Assembly (NCBI RefSeq): GCF_003026815.1
Contig: NZ_PYOG01000010.1
Location: 1 to 64,000, forward strand
DNA: 64,000 nucleotides
Direction: 5' to 3'
From: Photobacterium damselae
GTDB lineage: Bacteria; Pseudomonadota; Gammaproteobacteria; Enterobacterales; Vibrionaceae
This document shows, piece after piece, positions 32,197 through 41,709 of the stretch. A model generated the notes under the pieces. It was not told the DNA's origin, did no database searches, and saw only the letters and a program-made list of their open reading frames with translations. Numbering within the stretch: the first letter of the stretch is position 1; the number at the start of each line of letters is the position of its first letter. The translations under genes and the position numbers were made by a program.

Positions 32197-33090
32197 ATGA
32201 GCAGTATTAAGCGTGTCGCTATTGTGGGGGGAACTCACGGTAATGAATTTAGCGGTATTTATCTGTTAAAAAAATGGCAACAACAGCCTCAGTCTATCTC
32301 TCGTCCATCATTTTGTTCTGAAATGGTGTTTGCAAACCCTAAAGCTCATCAAGAAAATAAACGCTATTTGGATCACGATCTTAATCGTCAATTTGGCTTG
32401 GCTGATCTCAATAACCCAGATTTAACCAGTTATGAGCAGTGCCGCGCAAAGGCCATGAATCAGCAGTTAGGGCCTAAAGGAAACGCTCAGACCGATTTTA
32501 TTATTGATCTTCATAATACAACCAGCAACATGGGGCCATCTTTGATTTTACTTCAGTCTGACGAGTTTAATCGTAAGATGGGGGCCTATATAAAATGCAA
32601 AATGCCAGAGACTGTCGTTGAATTTGAAGATTACTCATCGGTAGATGAACATCATTTTGTAAGCTCAATAGCAAAACAAGGTGTCATTATTGAAGTTGGG
32701 CCTCAACCTCAATCCGTTATTCGACAGGATATTCTCGATTGGATGGAAGCATTGACTCAACACGTTTTAGATTATGTTCACTTAAGCAATATTAATGCAC
32801 TGCCTGAATTACCTGAAACTTATGAAGCATTTCAATACAGTGAAACATTAACACTACCCGTTAATGAAAAAGGTGAGCGGATTGGTATGGTCCATAAAGA
32901 TGTTCAGGATGCCGATTTTAAACCTATCTATAATGGCTCAGCTATTTTTACACTGTTTAATGGTGAGATCATTACCTGGGATGGGGATTACGAAGCTTAC
33001 CCTCACTTTATTAACGAGGCCGCTTATTATGATAATAACCTCGCGATGTCTTTAGCTCGAAAGATCACAGTAAAGACATCAGATGAATAA
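32197..33090 (+). CDS. Aspartoacylase / succinylglutamate desuccinylase family enzyme
   Basis: A 297-residue zinc-dependent amidohydrolase of the AspA/AstE family. The zinc ligands are visible in GGTHGNEFSG (His and Glu near residues 13-16), and the third in DLHNTT near 107; VNPKAHQENKR-type text appears as FANPKAHQENKRYLDHDLNR, which carries the substrate-binding Arg, and the catalytic Glu in VIIEVGPQP near 168. These enzymes remove the acyl group from N-acetylaspartate or similar N-acyl amino acids. The similarity is closer to aspartoacylase than to AstE. Start at ATG 32197 rather than TTG 32167, since CAAGGATTGATTAC provides a good ribosome binding site. Confidence 0.88.
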   Translation: MSSIKRVAIVGGTHGNEFSGIYLLKKWQQQPQSISRPSFCSEMVFANPKAHQENKRYLDHDLNRQFGLADLNNPDLTSYEQCRAKAMNQQLGPKGNAQTDFIIDLHNTTSNMGPSLILLQSDEFNRKMGAYIKCKMPETVVEFEDYSSVDEHHFVSSIAKQGVIIEVGPQPQSVIRQDILDWMEALTQHVLDYVHLSNINALPELPETYEAFQYSETLTLPVNEKGERIGMVHKDVQDADFKPIYNGSAIFTLFNGEIITWDGDYEAYPHFINEAAYYDNNLAMSLARKITVKTSDE

Positions 33091-33110
33091 CTGAGGCGTG
33101 TATTTTAGGT

Positions 33111-33185
33111 GAACTCTTTACGGTAATGAGCCTTGTATATCTGAGTTTTGGAAATTACTCGAATATACATCACCGTAAAGAGTTC
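33111..33185. repeat. Long inverted repeat between convergent genes
   Basis: Perfect 14-bp arms, GAACTCTTTACGGT (33111-33124) and ACCGTAAAGAGTTC (33172-33185), separated by 47 bases; the right arm is followed by TTTTATT. It may work as a large terminator for the aspartoacylase-like gene and for the converging ABC operon. The left arm resembles ACTCTTCACGGTAAT at 40157-40171, so it may be a repeat family. Confidence 0.6.
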
Positions 33186-33236
33186 TTTTATTAGGAAAAG
33201 CTACTTAGGTATAGTGATAACACAACGATGGCTTTG

Positions 33237-33986
33237 TTAAGCGGCTTTTACGATAACAATGGGGTAGTCGTTCATAGGTATAATCTCTGACTCAACCTCA
33301 AAAATGTCTTGAATTAATTGAGTGGAAATGATCTCTTTAGGGGCTCCAAATTGAGCTAGCTGACCTTGATTGAGCGCCGCAACTTTATCTGAATATTGAA
33401 TAGCGAGATTTAAATCGTGAACAACCATTAAGACACAGGCTTGATGATGTTTAGCGTATTTTCTGACATAACTCAGTAGCTTTAACTGATTTTTCATATC
33501 TAATGCTGATGTCGGCTCGTCTAGAATTAACACTTTAGGTTGGTTAATAACGGCTTGAGCTAATCCTACCATTTGGCTTTCACCACCAGATAATTCAGTA
33601 CATGTCTTATTGGCTAAGTGTAAAATATCCATCTCATCCAGTAATTGAAGTGCACGTTCAGCACTATTTGATTTAACAAATAAAGAATTTGAATGGACGT
33701 TTAGTGCCGTGATAAGTAACTCAATAACGGTAATTGCGGCATGAATTCGATGATCTTGTGGCAGATATCCAATTTGTTTAGTATCAAGAGGCTGATTTTG
33801 CCATGATATTGTTGATGTTAATAAATTTTTTGGATGGGTCAGATGCTTCAATAGCGTAGACTTACCAGCTCCATTTTTACCGATTAAAGTAACAACTTCA
33901 CCACAACATATATTGGGTAATGTGAAGTTATCTAAAACGCGGTGTTGTCCATAGATAACGGTAATATTATTAATGGCTAGGCTCAT
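33237..33986 (-). CDS. Iron/siderophore-type ABC transporter, ATP-binding protein
   Basis: A 249-residue ABC ATPase of the FecE/BtuD group: Walker A GKNGAGKST near residue 37, Q-loop GYLPQDHR, signature LSGGESQMVGLAQAV near 129, Walker [14 protein letters not shown] near 151, and VVHDLNLAIQYSDKV. It supplies energy for the FecCD-type permease encoded directly upstream (4-base ATGA overlap). Last gene of the three-gene operon; a role in ferric siderophore or heme uptake is inferred from family and from the Fur-like sites at 36226-36306. Confidence 0.92.
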   Translation of the reverse strand: MSLAINNITVIYGQHRVLDNFTLPNICCGEVVTLIGKNGAGKSTLLKHLTHPKNLLTSTISWQNQPLDTKQIGYLPQDHRIHAAITVIELLITALNVHSNSLFVKSNSAERALQLLDEMDILHLANKTCTELSGGESQMVGLAQAVINQPKVLILDEPTSALDMKNQLKLLSYVRKYAKHHQACVLMVVHDLNLAIQYSDKVAALNQGQLAQFGAPKEIISTQLIQDIFEVESEIIPMNDYPIVIVKAA

Positions 33987-35032
33987 GAAAATTTTCCTCC
34001 TTTCTTTATGATTAAAAAGATAAAGAATGGAATACCAACAAAAGACATCACCACCGTAAGCGGTAATATGATTCCAGGCATAATGGCTTTACTGGCAATG
34101 GACGCTAGCTCAAGTAAGACCGCACCAATTAAACAGGAAGCTGGAAGAAAGAAACGTTGATCTTCGCCTAGTATCATTCGTGCAATATGAGGAGCGACAA
34201 GGCCAACAAAACCGACTGCACCAACAAAAGAGACAGAAAGGGCGGTGATAACAGAAACTAGTACAAGTGTTTTGATACGAAGCCTCCGTACATTGATCCC
34301 CATTGTCTCTGCTCGTTCATTGCCAATTTTTAGCGTAGAGAGCTTCCAAGAGTCTTTCATCATTAAAAAAATTACGATAGGAAGAACAATCGCGAGCGTT
34401 ATAATCTTTCCCCAACTGCCACGATCGAGTGAACCCATATGCCAGAAAACTAAGGTCTGGAGCTGAGTCTCACTTGCAATATATTGCATCATGGCAAGCA
34501 AGCTGTCATAAGCGAACATAACCGCAACGCCAAACAGCATAACCCCTTCAATTGAGATTCGTTTTATGGTCGATATTCCCGCAATGAGAAATGTTGTACC
34601 TAAGCACATAATGAAAGCCATGAAAGCGACTTGATATTGGCTAGGTATCCATGGGATTGCGATAACATTAGTAATAATAAGAGATGCCCCAAAACTGGCA
34701 GCAGCTGATATTCCGAAAGTATATGGATCGGCTAATGGGTTATGAAGTGTTGTCTGCATTTGTGCACCCGCGAGCGCTAAGGCTGCGCCAACTAAAGGAG
34801 CCATTAGCGACATTGGCATTCTGATATCCCACACAATAATACGACTAGCGATAGAACTAGATGTCGGATGAAACAGCGCAGAAAGCACTTGATGCAATGT
34901 TAGACCTTGAGAGCCAATAAGAATATCGGTAATTAAGAACACAATACTCATAACAAAGAAGGCAGCCAGTGCCACCTTCTTGTTACGATTACGAGCATGG
35001 TGCACTTTTAGCGCATCGGTAATCGCTGTCAC
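33983..35032 (-). CDS. Iron/siderophore-type ABC transporter, FecCD-family permease
   Basis: A 349-residue membrane protein of the FecCD/BtuC family with about ten helices. The usual landmarks are present: WDIRMPMSLMAPLVGAALALAGAQMQTTLHNPLADPYTFGISAAASFGA near residues 68-116, GAVGFVGLVAPHIARMILGEDQR near 262-284 (the coupling-loop region), and a C-terminal GIPFFIFLIIKKGG. It overlaps its neighbours by 4 bases on both sides (ATGA), showing coupled translation. Confidence 0.93.
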   Translation of the reverse strand: MTAITDALKVHHARNRNKKVALAAFFVMSIVFLITDILIGSQGLTLHQVLSALFHPTSSSIASRIIVWDIRMPMSLMAPLVGAALALAGAQMQTTLHNPLADPYTFGISAAASFGASLIITNVIAIPWIPSQYQVAFMAFIMCLGTTFLIAGISTIKRISIEGVMLFGVAVMFAYDSLLAMMQYIASETQLQTLVFWHMGSLDRGSWGKIITLAIVLPIVIFLMMKDSWKLSTLKIGNERAETMGINVRRLRIKTLVLVSVITALSVSFVGAVGFVGLVAPHIARMILGEDQRFFLPASCLIGAVLLELASIASKAIMPGIILPLTVVMSFVGIPFFIFLIIKKGGKFS

Positions 35033-36183
35033 TGACTCATTGCCTCAATGTTATTTTGACCAAATACTCCAGAAACCTTGCGATTAGCAAACTTCTGATT
35101 CATTTCAATAAAGGTTTTATTAGGATCTAAATTGGTAAACTGAGTTGGATGAATCCATTTTGCAAAATACTCTAGAGCAACAAGGTTATATGGTGAATTG
35201 TAAAATGGCATGTAGATAGAGTAGACATTATTCGTTTGATACGCCTTCACTGCTGGCATCCAGTTTCTATCCATAAGCGTTTTTGTTGCTTGCGCTATAG
35301 CTTGGTGATTAACCGGTGAGTAACCAAGTGGAATACCTCCTGTCGGCTTTCCTTTTTTATCAAGCCAGCCTGTTGTTTGCATAATGTATACGTCTGGTTG
35401 GCTTGCTATCACTGTTTCTGGTGACATTTTGCCAGTAACTGCACCATGAAGAGGTTTCGTTGCGATATTCTTTGCTTTGAGGAAAGGGATATAAGCCCCC
35501 ATATTGCCAGCTGCGAATGTTTGGCAACAGGAATTATCGTAACCAGCCGCTCGTTCAATAAAGACGTTTTTCTGATCTTCAGATTTAGGTAGATCTGCCA
35601 ATGCGTGCTTAATATTATTTAGGTGTTTTTGATAGTACTGGGTAAAAGCTTCGCCTTGTTTTTCTTTGTTAAGAGCAATAGCCAGATCAGATACTGACTG
35701 AACAGTATTTCTAAGTGGGTCTTCGCGAAAATCTATCGCTAATACAGCAATACCTGCTTGTTGAAGTTTCTTTAATAATCCTTTGTCTTGAGCCAGTTTA
35801 ATATTAGAGAGATCAACCACAAAAAGATCAGGCTTTGGCTTTAGATTAATGAATCGTTCAGCATCAAACTCCCCTGATTTGATCTTGCCAATCACCGGTA
35901 GCGAGCTTAGAGATGGAAAGTCTTTTAAATAACTCTTATACATACTTGGTGCTGACATTTTCATATCATCACGCCAAGCCACTAAATGTTTTGCTGCATC
36001 TTTTTGATACATGATTTCTAAAAGAGGGAACACTCGTCCGGTTGATAATGCAATGTGCTCTGGCTTATGATCAATCGTCACTTGTCGGCCAGATACATCG
36101 GTAATAGTAACAGGATACTGAGTCGCCAATGCAGAAAAAGAGCTAATAAGAGTCGTAAGCGCAAGGGCTGTTGTTGAGCACTT
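35029..36183 (-). CDS. Iron/siderophore-type ABC transporter, substrate-binding protein
   Basis: A 384-residue periplasmic protein of the FecB/FhuD class III type: signal peptide MKCSTTALALTTLISSFSALA, then YPVTITDVSGRQVTIDHKPEHIALSTGRV, KPDLFVVD near 137, and the long helix linker (LAIALNKEKQGEAFTQYYQKHL). An unusual VFIERAAGYDNSCCQTFAAGNMG section with adjacent cysteines sits in the second lobe. The frame runs up to 36219, but ATG 36183 has GGAG 9 bases upstream and starts the signal peptide. First gene of the operon, with Fur-like boxes upstream. No TonB-dependent receptor or siderophore gene is near, so the ligand is open. Confidence 0.9.
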   Translation of the reverse strand, partial: KCSTTALALTTLISSFSALATQYPVTITDVSGRQVTIDHKPEHIALSTGRVFPLLEIMYQKDAAKHLVAWRDDMKMSAPSMYKSYLKDFPSLSSLPVIGKIKSGEFDAERFINLKPKPDLFVVDLSNIKLAQDKGLLKKLQQAGIAVLAIDFREDPLRNTVQSVSDLAIALNKEKQGEAFTQYYQKHLNNIKHALADLPKSEDQKNVFIERAAGYDNSCCQTFAAGNMGAYIPFLKAKNIATKPLHGAVTGKMSPETVIASQPDVYIMQTTGWLDKKGKPTGGIPLGYSPVNHQAIAQATKTLMDRNWMPAVKAYQTNNVYSIYMPFYNSPYNLVALEYFAKWIHPTQFTNLDPNKTFIEMNQKFANRKVSGVFGQNNIEAMSQ

Positions 36184-36225
36184 CATGTGGTTTGTCTCCA
36201 TTATGATTATGACTCGCAATACTAG

Positions 36226-36240
36226 TGATAATTATTATCA
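36226..36240 (-). promoter_or_regulatory. Fur box
   Basis: TGATAATTATTATCA is a near-perfect 15-bp palindrome matching the 7-1-7 Fur consensus (TGATAATNATTATCA). It lies 43 bases before the binding-protein start codon at 36183, where Fur-Fe(II) would block transcription. Confidence 0.8.
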
Positions 36241-36287
36241 AAAAGAAGAGGTGTATCTGAAATGTAAGATTTAAGCTATGATCTGAT

Positions 36288-36306
36288 AATGAGGATTGTT
36301 CTCATT
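36288..36306. promoter_or_regulatory. Second Fur-like box
   Basis: AATGAGGATTGTTCTCATT is a 19-bp imperfect palindrome (arms AATGAG/CTCATT) like the Vibrio Fur consensus AATGANAATNATTNTCATT. It lies about 105 bases upstream of the binding-protein start and 162 bases before the divergent gene at 36468, so it could act on either. Confidence 0.55.
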
Positions 36307-36467
36307 CGTGAGGGTATAAATAGTTATGAACAGGCATGAAAAATCGATGGTTAAAACGGTTTACACAATGACATTTTAGTAATAACGTACTAAGAAATAG
36401 CATCAATAATGAATGTTATTAAATGAATATTATAATTAAGTAATCCTATGTCTTTAAGGAAGTTTTT

Positions 36468-37139
36468 GTGTCATTTATCATTTCGATGGTGATTTACATG
36501 CAGCAGAATTTAGTTCAAAAAGCTGATTACCGTCTTGCTGTTGAATTTGAAGCTCAATCAGGTATTCCTGCCTATGGAGTTAATGAGCAGAATCGTAAGG
36601 AAATATTAGAGTCTGCTTTAAAGCATACGCAGATTCAGAGTGAAGATGATTTTGAGAAAGTTGTTCTCTGGCTTGCATCCGGAGAGTATTTAGAAGAACA
36701 GCAACTTGCTTTTGATTTTATTGCTCGATTTTCTGATGTGTATCAACAGAAAATGTTAAGTATGTATCCTAAGTTATTACTGGATTCCACATCTGAGTTT
36801 GTTGAGAGAAGTGTAGTTGGCTTGTTGTCTGAAACAGAATTAGTAGCTATTAAGCATGTACCTTCAGATTTTTATTCAGATCAAGCTTATCAATATTTTT
36901 GCTTTCTTATTAAATGGCTAAATTGTTTATCAAAGCAAGAAAGTAAAATAACAAATGAAGTGATGCAATTAATTGATAGAGTGGAAGAAAAGGATCATTT
37001 AGCCAATCAATTAGTATTTGAAACTAAAGCGTATAATAGAACGATTATGCGATTACAAGATAAGATCAACTTGATGTTATCAACGGTAGCTAAAGCTAGA
37101 CTCAATGAAATCGAGCTATTTTCGAACGAAACAACTTGA
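36468..37139 (+). CDS. Conserved hypothetical protein, mostly helical
   Basis: A 223-residue soluble protein rich in Glu, Gln and Lys and predicted helical throughout; FDFIARFSDVYQQKMLSMYPKLLLD and the C-terminal KAYNRTIMRLQDKINLMLSTVAKARLNEIEL look like coiled or bundled helices. No known motif. The GTG at 36468 has AAGGA 7 bases upstream and is preferred to ATG at 36498. It faces away from the iron ABC operon, sharing its upstream region with the second Fur-like box. A terminator follows at 37148-37178. Confidence 0.65.
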   Translation: MSFIISMVIYMQQNLVQKADYRLAVEFEAQSGIPAYGVNEQNRKEILESALKHTQIQSEDDFEKVVLWLASGEYLEEQQLAFDFIARFSDVYQQKMLSMYPKLLLDSTSEFVERSVVGLLSETELVAIKHVPSDFYSDQAYQYFCFLIKWLNCLSKQESKITNEVMQLIDRVEEKDHLANQLVFETKAYNRTIMRLQDKINLMLSTVAKARLNEIELFSNETT

Positions 37140-37147
37140 GTAAATAC

Positions 37148-37178
37148 AAAAAAGAGCTGAATTATATCCAGCTCTTTT
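37148..37178. terminator. Bidirectional terminator
   Basis: A 10-bp perfect stem (AAAAGAGCTG/CAGCTCTTTT) with a 9-nt loop and T/A runs on both sides, between the convergent genes ending at 37139 and 37210. Confidence 0.85.
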
Positions 37179-37209
37179 GCTATCTCATAACGAACAATTT
37201 AATACGCAA

Positions 37210-37893
37210 TTAGAAATACAAACGAATTACAGACTCCGCAACACATCCAGGACGGCGACAGCCTTCAATCTCCACCGTGATTTCTTGTACGATCTCAAGG
37301 CCACGTTTAATTGGCGTTACTGATTGAATCTTAGTGCGAGCACGAACGTTTGACCCTTCTTTTACTGGGTATGGAAAACGTACCTGATTTAAACCGTAGT
37401 TAACCGTCATTTTAGCGGTTGGAAACTTTTGAGTCTCAGGATCAACGCTATCTGTTAGCACTGACAGCAGAGAAAGCGTTAAGAAGCCATGTGCAATGGT
37501 TGTTTTAAACGGTGATTCCTGCTGTGCACGCTCTGGATCAGTGTGGATCCATTGATGATCATCGGTAACGTCAGCAAACTGATTAATACGAGACTGGTCT
37601 ACCGTTAGCCAATTACCAACATGGATTTCCTCACCTAAAGTATCTAGGAGTTCATTCATCAACTTTTCAGCTTCTGGATGCAGCTCAATTTGAACAGTTT
37701 CTTGGATCGCTTCACCATTAGAAACAAACTTAAAGTTATGCTCTTTGGCCCAGTTTGCCAGTTGGCTATTATTTGCTTTGTTGAGAAACTCAATCCAGTA
37801 ATCGCGGATAGATGGTGATAGCCAATCTTTAAACTCAAACTGATGTCGCGCAAGATCTTCGCGCTTTTGCTTGATGAATTCGACTACTTTCAT
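37210..37893 (-). CDS. MaoC-family (R)-enoyl-CoA hydratase-like protein
   Basis: A 227-residue protein with a ~85-residue helical N-terminal extension and a C-terminal MaoC hot-dog domain. The hydratase signature is clear: VDQSRINQFADVTDDHQWIHTDPERAQQESPFKTTIAHGFLTLSLLS (near residues 100-146), with the catalytic Asp (DVTDDHQWIH) and His. MaoC enzymes hydrate trans-2-enoyl-CoA to (R)-3-hydroxyacyl-CoA, feeding polyhydroxyalkanoate or fatty acid pathways. No phaC is in the window. The N-terminal extension is not part of MaoC and may carry dimerisation or a phasin-like role. Start at 37893, preceded by TTTAAATAAAGG (AAAGG). Confidence 0.88.
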   Translation of the reverse strand: MKVVEFIKQKREDLARHQFEFKDWLSPSIRDYWIEFLNKANNSQLANWAKEHNFKFVSNGEAIQETVQIELHPEAEKLMNELLDTLGEEIHVGNWLTVDQSRINQFADVTDDHQWIHTDPERAQQESPFKTTIAHGFLTLSLLSVLTDSVDPETQKFPTAKMTVNYGLNQVRFPYPVKEGSNVRARTKIQSVTPIKRGLEIVQEITVEIEGCRRPGCVAESVIRLYF

Positions 37894-38391
37894 GAATTTG
37901 ACCTTTATTTAAAAATAACATTCGTCTTATGGCGATATGAGTATTGTAACGATAATCCAGACCAATAAAAATATTTTTGTGTTATAGATCTCATTTCAAA
38001 ACAGGTCGGATTTGTTAATTTTACTATTTTTCAACAACTTAATGATTTATAAAAATAGTGTTAAAATTCTATTTTCTAACGTTGTTGCACAAAAAATAGC
38101 ATATATATATAAATTTTGCATTGTTTTTTATTTTAAAAAATAGAAAACTCAAGTTTTGAAGCTAAATTTGGCTATTGATTGCTATTTTTACTAGAAATTA
38201 AAATAACATATTGAATTTTAGCGGATTTATTTGTCGTTTTAATATTTTTAGCTTACAGGTGTACGCTGATTAGTTTGATGAATAAGGAATTAAGAATAGA
38301 CCTTGAAGGCTGGAGTATAAATCAGATTATGCTATAGGTGTAAAAGGAGAGAATCATGGGCTCTGAAGTAACTCAAGAGCCCATTGAAAGC
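37894..38391. other. AT-rich intergenic region with a hairpin near the dtpA end
   Basis: About 500 bases, among the most AT-rich in the window (includes TATATATATA at 38102-38111). A 7-bp stem GGGCTCT/AGAGCCC lies at 38358-38382, just past the stop of the transporter gene on the minus strand, and may terminate it. A 23-codon frame with an AAGGAGA ribosome site (38356) overlaps that hairpin and is likely chance. Nothing else is seen. Confidence 0.5.
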
Positions 38392-39855
38392 TTATTGGAT
38401 ATCTTTTGCCATCATCATACGATTTAGCATCGGAGCCGTAACGGCCATAATGATCGCTACTACTAATGTAAATAGCCCAATATTTTGGAAGACCTCTGTA
38501 TAAAGAGGCAGTGTTTCTAATGGATTCGTCACATTACCTTTAACCGCAGTCAAAGAGGCGACGTAACCGCCAATAATAAAGGATGCTGCTTGAGTTAAGA
38601 ACCATGCGCCCATTGTAAATCCCATTAGGCGTTGTGGAACTAAACTGGCAACCATCGCTAGCCCTAAACCACTGATCAGTAGTTCTCCAATACTTTGGAA
38701 GAAATAGGTAGCAACAACCCACCAGATAGCCACTTTACCATTTGGATCGGCAAACCACATTCCCGCAGCTGCAACGGCTAAAAAGCCTAGCGCACACAAA
38801 AACATACCCAGTGTAAATTTAACTGGCATGCTAAAATCTCGGCCTTTATTACCAAGAGAGGTATAAAGATAAGCCAAGATAGGGCTACAAATGACTACCC
38901 AAAATGGATTTAGAGCTTGTAAGCTTACCGGGTTTAAATGAATACCAAATAAATCTGTACGGACATTATAGATCGCAAAGAAATTAAGTGATGTAGGCAT
39001 CTGTGCATATAAAACATAAAACACAATAGCTTGTAACATAAGCACGAAAGCAACTAACATTTTTTGTCTAGCCGCGCCTTTTGCTTTGAAACACTCATAC
39101 AAGAAGAATGTCACTACCGCAACACCAATAATCGCGAGTACTGTATTTGCCCAAAAAACATTACGTAGAAGCCAAGCGCAGAAAAATGTTGCGCATACTG
39201 TGCCAAGGATGACGACAAACAGACTTTTTATTTTTAGGGGCTGAGAGTCCGGAAATGAACCTATTCCTGCGACCGTTGAGCAAAATAGGGCATAACTGAT
39301 AAGACTGGCAATTAATCCTAAACCACAAATCACAAATGCTGTTGTGTAACCAAAATGTTCAGCAATAACCGGTGTTAAGGAGAGCGAAACCAGTGAGCCA
39401 ATATTGATGGCCATATAATACAGGGTAAACGCACCATCAAGACGACTATCGCCATGTTCATAACACTTAGACAATAAACTCGATGGGTTCGCTTTAAATA
39501 GACCGTTACCAACCGCTATTGCGCCAAGAGCATAGAAAATAAAGTGTTTGTGCAAAATGGAAAAACCCATTAAGAAATAGCCTGAAGCTAAAACAATTGC
39601 ACCTAACACCATTGTTCGTTTTGTGCCGAGAATATGGTCCCCAACGTACCCACCAACAGATACAAGGCCATAAACTAGGGCTGCAAATGCGCCAAACGTA
39701 ACAAACGATTCCTGTTGAGTGAAACCTAATTGTTTAACAAAGTAGACGGCAAGGATACCTTGCACACCGTAATAGCCAAATCGTTCCCATAACTCGATGA
39801 AAAAAATCATCTTAAATGGTTTTGGCTGATCAAAAATACTCACATTCGTTTTCAT
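38392..39855 (-). CDS. POT-family proton-dependent oligopeptide transporter (DtpA-like)
   Basis: A 487-residue major-facilitator protein with about 14 hydrophobic helices. POT landmarks: [28 protein letters not shown] near residues 20-47 (ExxERFxYYG, proton and peptide binding), [17 protein letters not shown], and [33 protein letters not shown] (PTR2 signature FYxxINxG). It imports di- and tripeptides with protons, as E. coli DtpA (500 residues). The frame opens at 39879; ATG 39855 is preferred because the [13 protein letters not shown] start matches family ends and an upstream GGAAGAG is present. Confidence 0.93.
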   Translation of the reverse strand: MKTNVSIFDQPKPFKMIFFIELWERFGYYGVQGILAVYFVKQLGFTQQESFVTFGAFAALVYGLVSVGGYVGDHILGTKRTMVLGAIVLASGYFLMGFSILHKHFIFYALGAIAVGNGLFKANPSSLLSKCYEHGDSRLDGAFTLYYMAINIGSLVSLSLTPVIAEHFGYTTAFVICGLGLIASLISYALFCSTVAGIGSFPDSQPLKIKSLFVVILGTVCATFFCAWLLRNVFWANTVLAIIGVAVVTFFLYECFKAKGAARQKMLVAFVLMLQAIVFYVLYAQMPTSLNFFAIYNVRTDLFGIHLNPVSLQALNPFWVVICSPILAYLYTSLGNKGRDFSMPVKFTLGMFLCALGFLAVAAAGMWFADPNGKVAIWWVVATYFFQSIGELLISGLGLAMVASLVPQRLMGFTMGAWFLTQAASFIIGGYVASLTAVKGNVTNPLETLPLYTEVFQNIGLFTLVVAIIMAVTAPMLNRMMMAKDIQ

Positions 39856-40225
39856 CGCAGTATTCAATCTCTTCCACATTAAGGTTTGTATTAAACCCCT
39901 ATTTTTTCTAAAGTAAAGGTTATCGTTTGCTATTCCGTATATTTAATGCGTTTACAGTATTTTGCGTTCAATTACTAATCAGTTTTTCTTATGTTCTTTG
40001 AGCATAGCTTATACAAAGATATCAACAATAAGTGGTTTAATAATCTGTTTATACCCAAGTAACTTCGCATCTTGTAACCACTTGGGTACATAGATTTACT
40101 GGTATCACTAATCGCTCATCTTGTTATGGGATAAATGCTTATTTTCAACAGAGTGAGACTCTTCACGGTAATATATTAATTTGAGTGCATAATAACGTTT
40201 TTTTATTATGGATGAGTGAGATTTT
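39856..40225. other. Intergenic region with dispersed palindromic element
   Basis: About 370 bases between the divergent dtpA-like gene and rnk. It holds element copy 3 (40052-40088) and an ACTCTTCACGGTAAT segment (40157-40171) like the arm of the inverted repeat at 33111. No gene is seen. Confidence 0.5.
40052..40088. repeat. Dispersed palindromic element, copy 3
   Basis: Arms TACCCAAGT (40052-40060) and ACTTGGGTA (40080-40088) pair perfectly, with AACTTCGCATCTTG between them. The TACCCAAGTAACTTC run resembles the arms of the copies at 12416 and 26973. Confidence 0.62.
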
Positions 40226-40627
40226 ATGGCTGAGAACAGACCTCAAATCATGTTGTCGGTTAAAGATGCAAATCGACTTGAAGCATTATTAGAAAGTTTG
40301 TCTGATGATGTCGTTACTAAAAAAGGGCTTGAAGAAGAGCTTGATCGTGCAGTTATTGTCGATGATGAGATGTTACCGAATGAAGTCGTGACAATGAACT
40401 CAACGGTTCAATTTAAAATCTCGTCTTCTGAAGAAGTTTTTTGTCTCAAGCTTGTCTTTCCAAAGGATATGGATGAGAAAGGAAAAACAATCTCTATTTT
40501 ATCACCGGTTGGCAGTGCGCTATTAGGACTTGCTATAAATGATGAAATTGAATGGCCTGCACCAAATAGCAAACTGATCAAAGTAAAAATCTTGGATGTG
40601 ATTAAAGAAGAAGTTGCTACTATTTAA
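40226..40627 (+). CDS. rnk: Regulator of nucleoside diphosphate kinase (Rnk)
   Basis: A 133-residue protein of the Rnk family: a short N-terminal coiled coil (SVKDANRLEALLESLSDDVVTKKGLEEELDRA) and a C-terminal FKBP-like domain shared with GreA/GreB (VTMNSTVQFKISSSEEVFCLKLVFP; ISILSPVGSALLGLAINDEIEWPAP). In E. coli, Rnk (136 residues) binds RNA polymerase in the secondary channel region and affects NTP pools and alginate in Pseudomonas. The start has GAGTGAG upstream. A strong bidirectional terminator follows. Confidence 0.93.
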   Translation: MAENRPQIMLSVKDANRLEALLESLSDDVVTKKGLEEELDRAVIVDDEMLPNEVVTMNSTVQFKISSSEEVFCLKLVFPKDMDEKGKTISILSPVGSALLGLAINDEIEWPAPNSKLIKVKILDVIKEEVATI

Positions 40628-40681
40628 TTTGATGATAACGATCTAATCTAAAAAGTTGATTAGGTCTATAAAGAATAAAGA

Positions 40682-40716
40682 AAAACCGCCTGTTATATTA
40701 TCTAACAGGCGGTTTT
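40682..40716. terminator. Bidirectional terminator between rnk and dnaJ
   Basis: A 14-bp perfect stem (AAAACCGCCTGTTA/TAACAGGCGGTTTT) with a 7-nt loop, working for rnk (plus) and the chaperone operon (minus). Confidence 0.93.
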
Positions 40717-40763
40717 GTAATTTTGATAGACTTGCTCAGTAACTAAGTTAGATTATTTAAATC

Positions 40764-41678
40764 TTATTCGCTTGCCGCTGCAAATTCAGTGAGCAACTCT
40801 TTTTGGCGTTCAGTTAAATTAGTCGGAGTTTCAATAACAAGTTCAGCAATTAAGTCACCAGTATGACCTTTACGATCGGTGACACCTTTACCTGTTAGTT
40901 TAAATTTACGACCAGCTTGTGTACCTGCTGGAATCGTTAAATTAAAGCGACTGTCGAGAGTTTGAACTTCAACTTTGCCACCGAGAGTAGCGGTAACAAA
41001 GTCTGTTTTTACTTTGGTATGAAGGTTATTACCATGACGCGTAAATCGTAGGTGAGGACGAACTGTAATTTCAATTAAAATATCACCAGCTGGACCACCA
41101 TTAATACCTGGTTCACCTTTGCCGCCTAATCGAATCTGCTCACCATCTTTGATTCCCATTGGGATCTTGATGTTAAGTTTCTTCGTAGACTGAACATTAC
41201 CTTCATAAGTTGGAATATCGATAACACGGCTCGTACCTTTTATCGCATCTTCGAAATCCACTTCCATTTTGTAATGGAGATCGTTACCTTTGCGTGGTCG
41301 ATTGCCAAAACCACCAAAGCCGCCGCCACCAAAGTGGCCTCCACGTGCTTTCGAGAACATATCACCGAAAGCGCCACCAAAAATATCTTCGAAATCTGCG
41401 TAGTTGCCGTATTGCTGGTGGCCTTCATAGCCATTACCACCCATACCACCACGTTCAAACGCTTGGTGACCAAATTGATCGTAGGCTGCGCGTTTTTCTT
41501 TATCCGTTAGGATCTCGTAGGCTTCTTTAACTTCTTTGAACTTGTCTGCAGCAGATGGATCATCAGGGTTTTTATCTGGATGATATTTCATTGCTAGCTT
41601 TTTATAAGCTTTTTTGATCTCTTTTTCAGATGCATTTTTGGTGAGACCAAGCACTTCATAAAAATCTCGTTTCGACAT
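40764..41678 (-). CDS. DnaJ-family co-chaperone without zinc finger (CbpA-like)
   Basis: A 304-residue Hsp40. The J-domain (1-70) has HPD at 33-35, followed by a Gly-rich segment ([13 protein letters not shown] ... [16 protein letters not shown]) and two beta-barrel client-binding domains ([21 protein letters not shown] near 220). The four CxxCxGxG repeats of classical DnaJ are missing, so this is a type B J-protein like CbpA. It stimulates DnaK ATPase by the HPD. It lies downstream of dnaK (134-base gap with two hairpins), so it is probably the partner of that particular DnaK. No CbpM-like gene is next to it. Confidence 0.92.
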   Translation of the reverse strand: MSKRDFYEVLGLTKNASEKEIKKAYKKLAMKYHPDKNPDDPSAADKFKEVKEAYEILTDKEKRAAYDQFGHQAFERGGMGGNGYEGHQQYGNYADFEDIFGGAFGDMFSKARGGHFGGGGFGGFGNRPRKGNDLHYKMEVDFEDAIKGTSRVIDIPTYEGNVQSTKKLNIKIPMGIKDGEQIRLGGKGEPGINGGPAGDILIEITVRPHLRFTRHGNNLHTKVKTDFVTATLGGKVEVQTLDSRFNLTIPAGTQAGRKFKLTGKGVTDRKGHTGDLIAELVIETPTNLTERQKELLTEFAAASE

Positions 41679-41709
41679 GACTATACCTCTGGCATGTACA
41701 ACAGAATAA

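Noticed and set aside
38356-38427. 23-codon frame with a strong AAGGAGA ribosome-like site
   Set aside because: It overlaps the hairpin and the 3' end of the dtpA-like gene and the product is very short; I treat it as chance.
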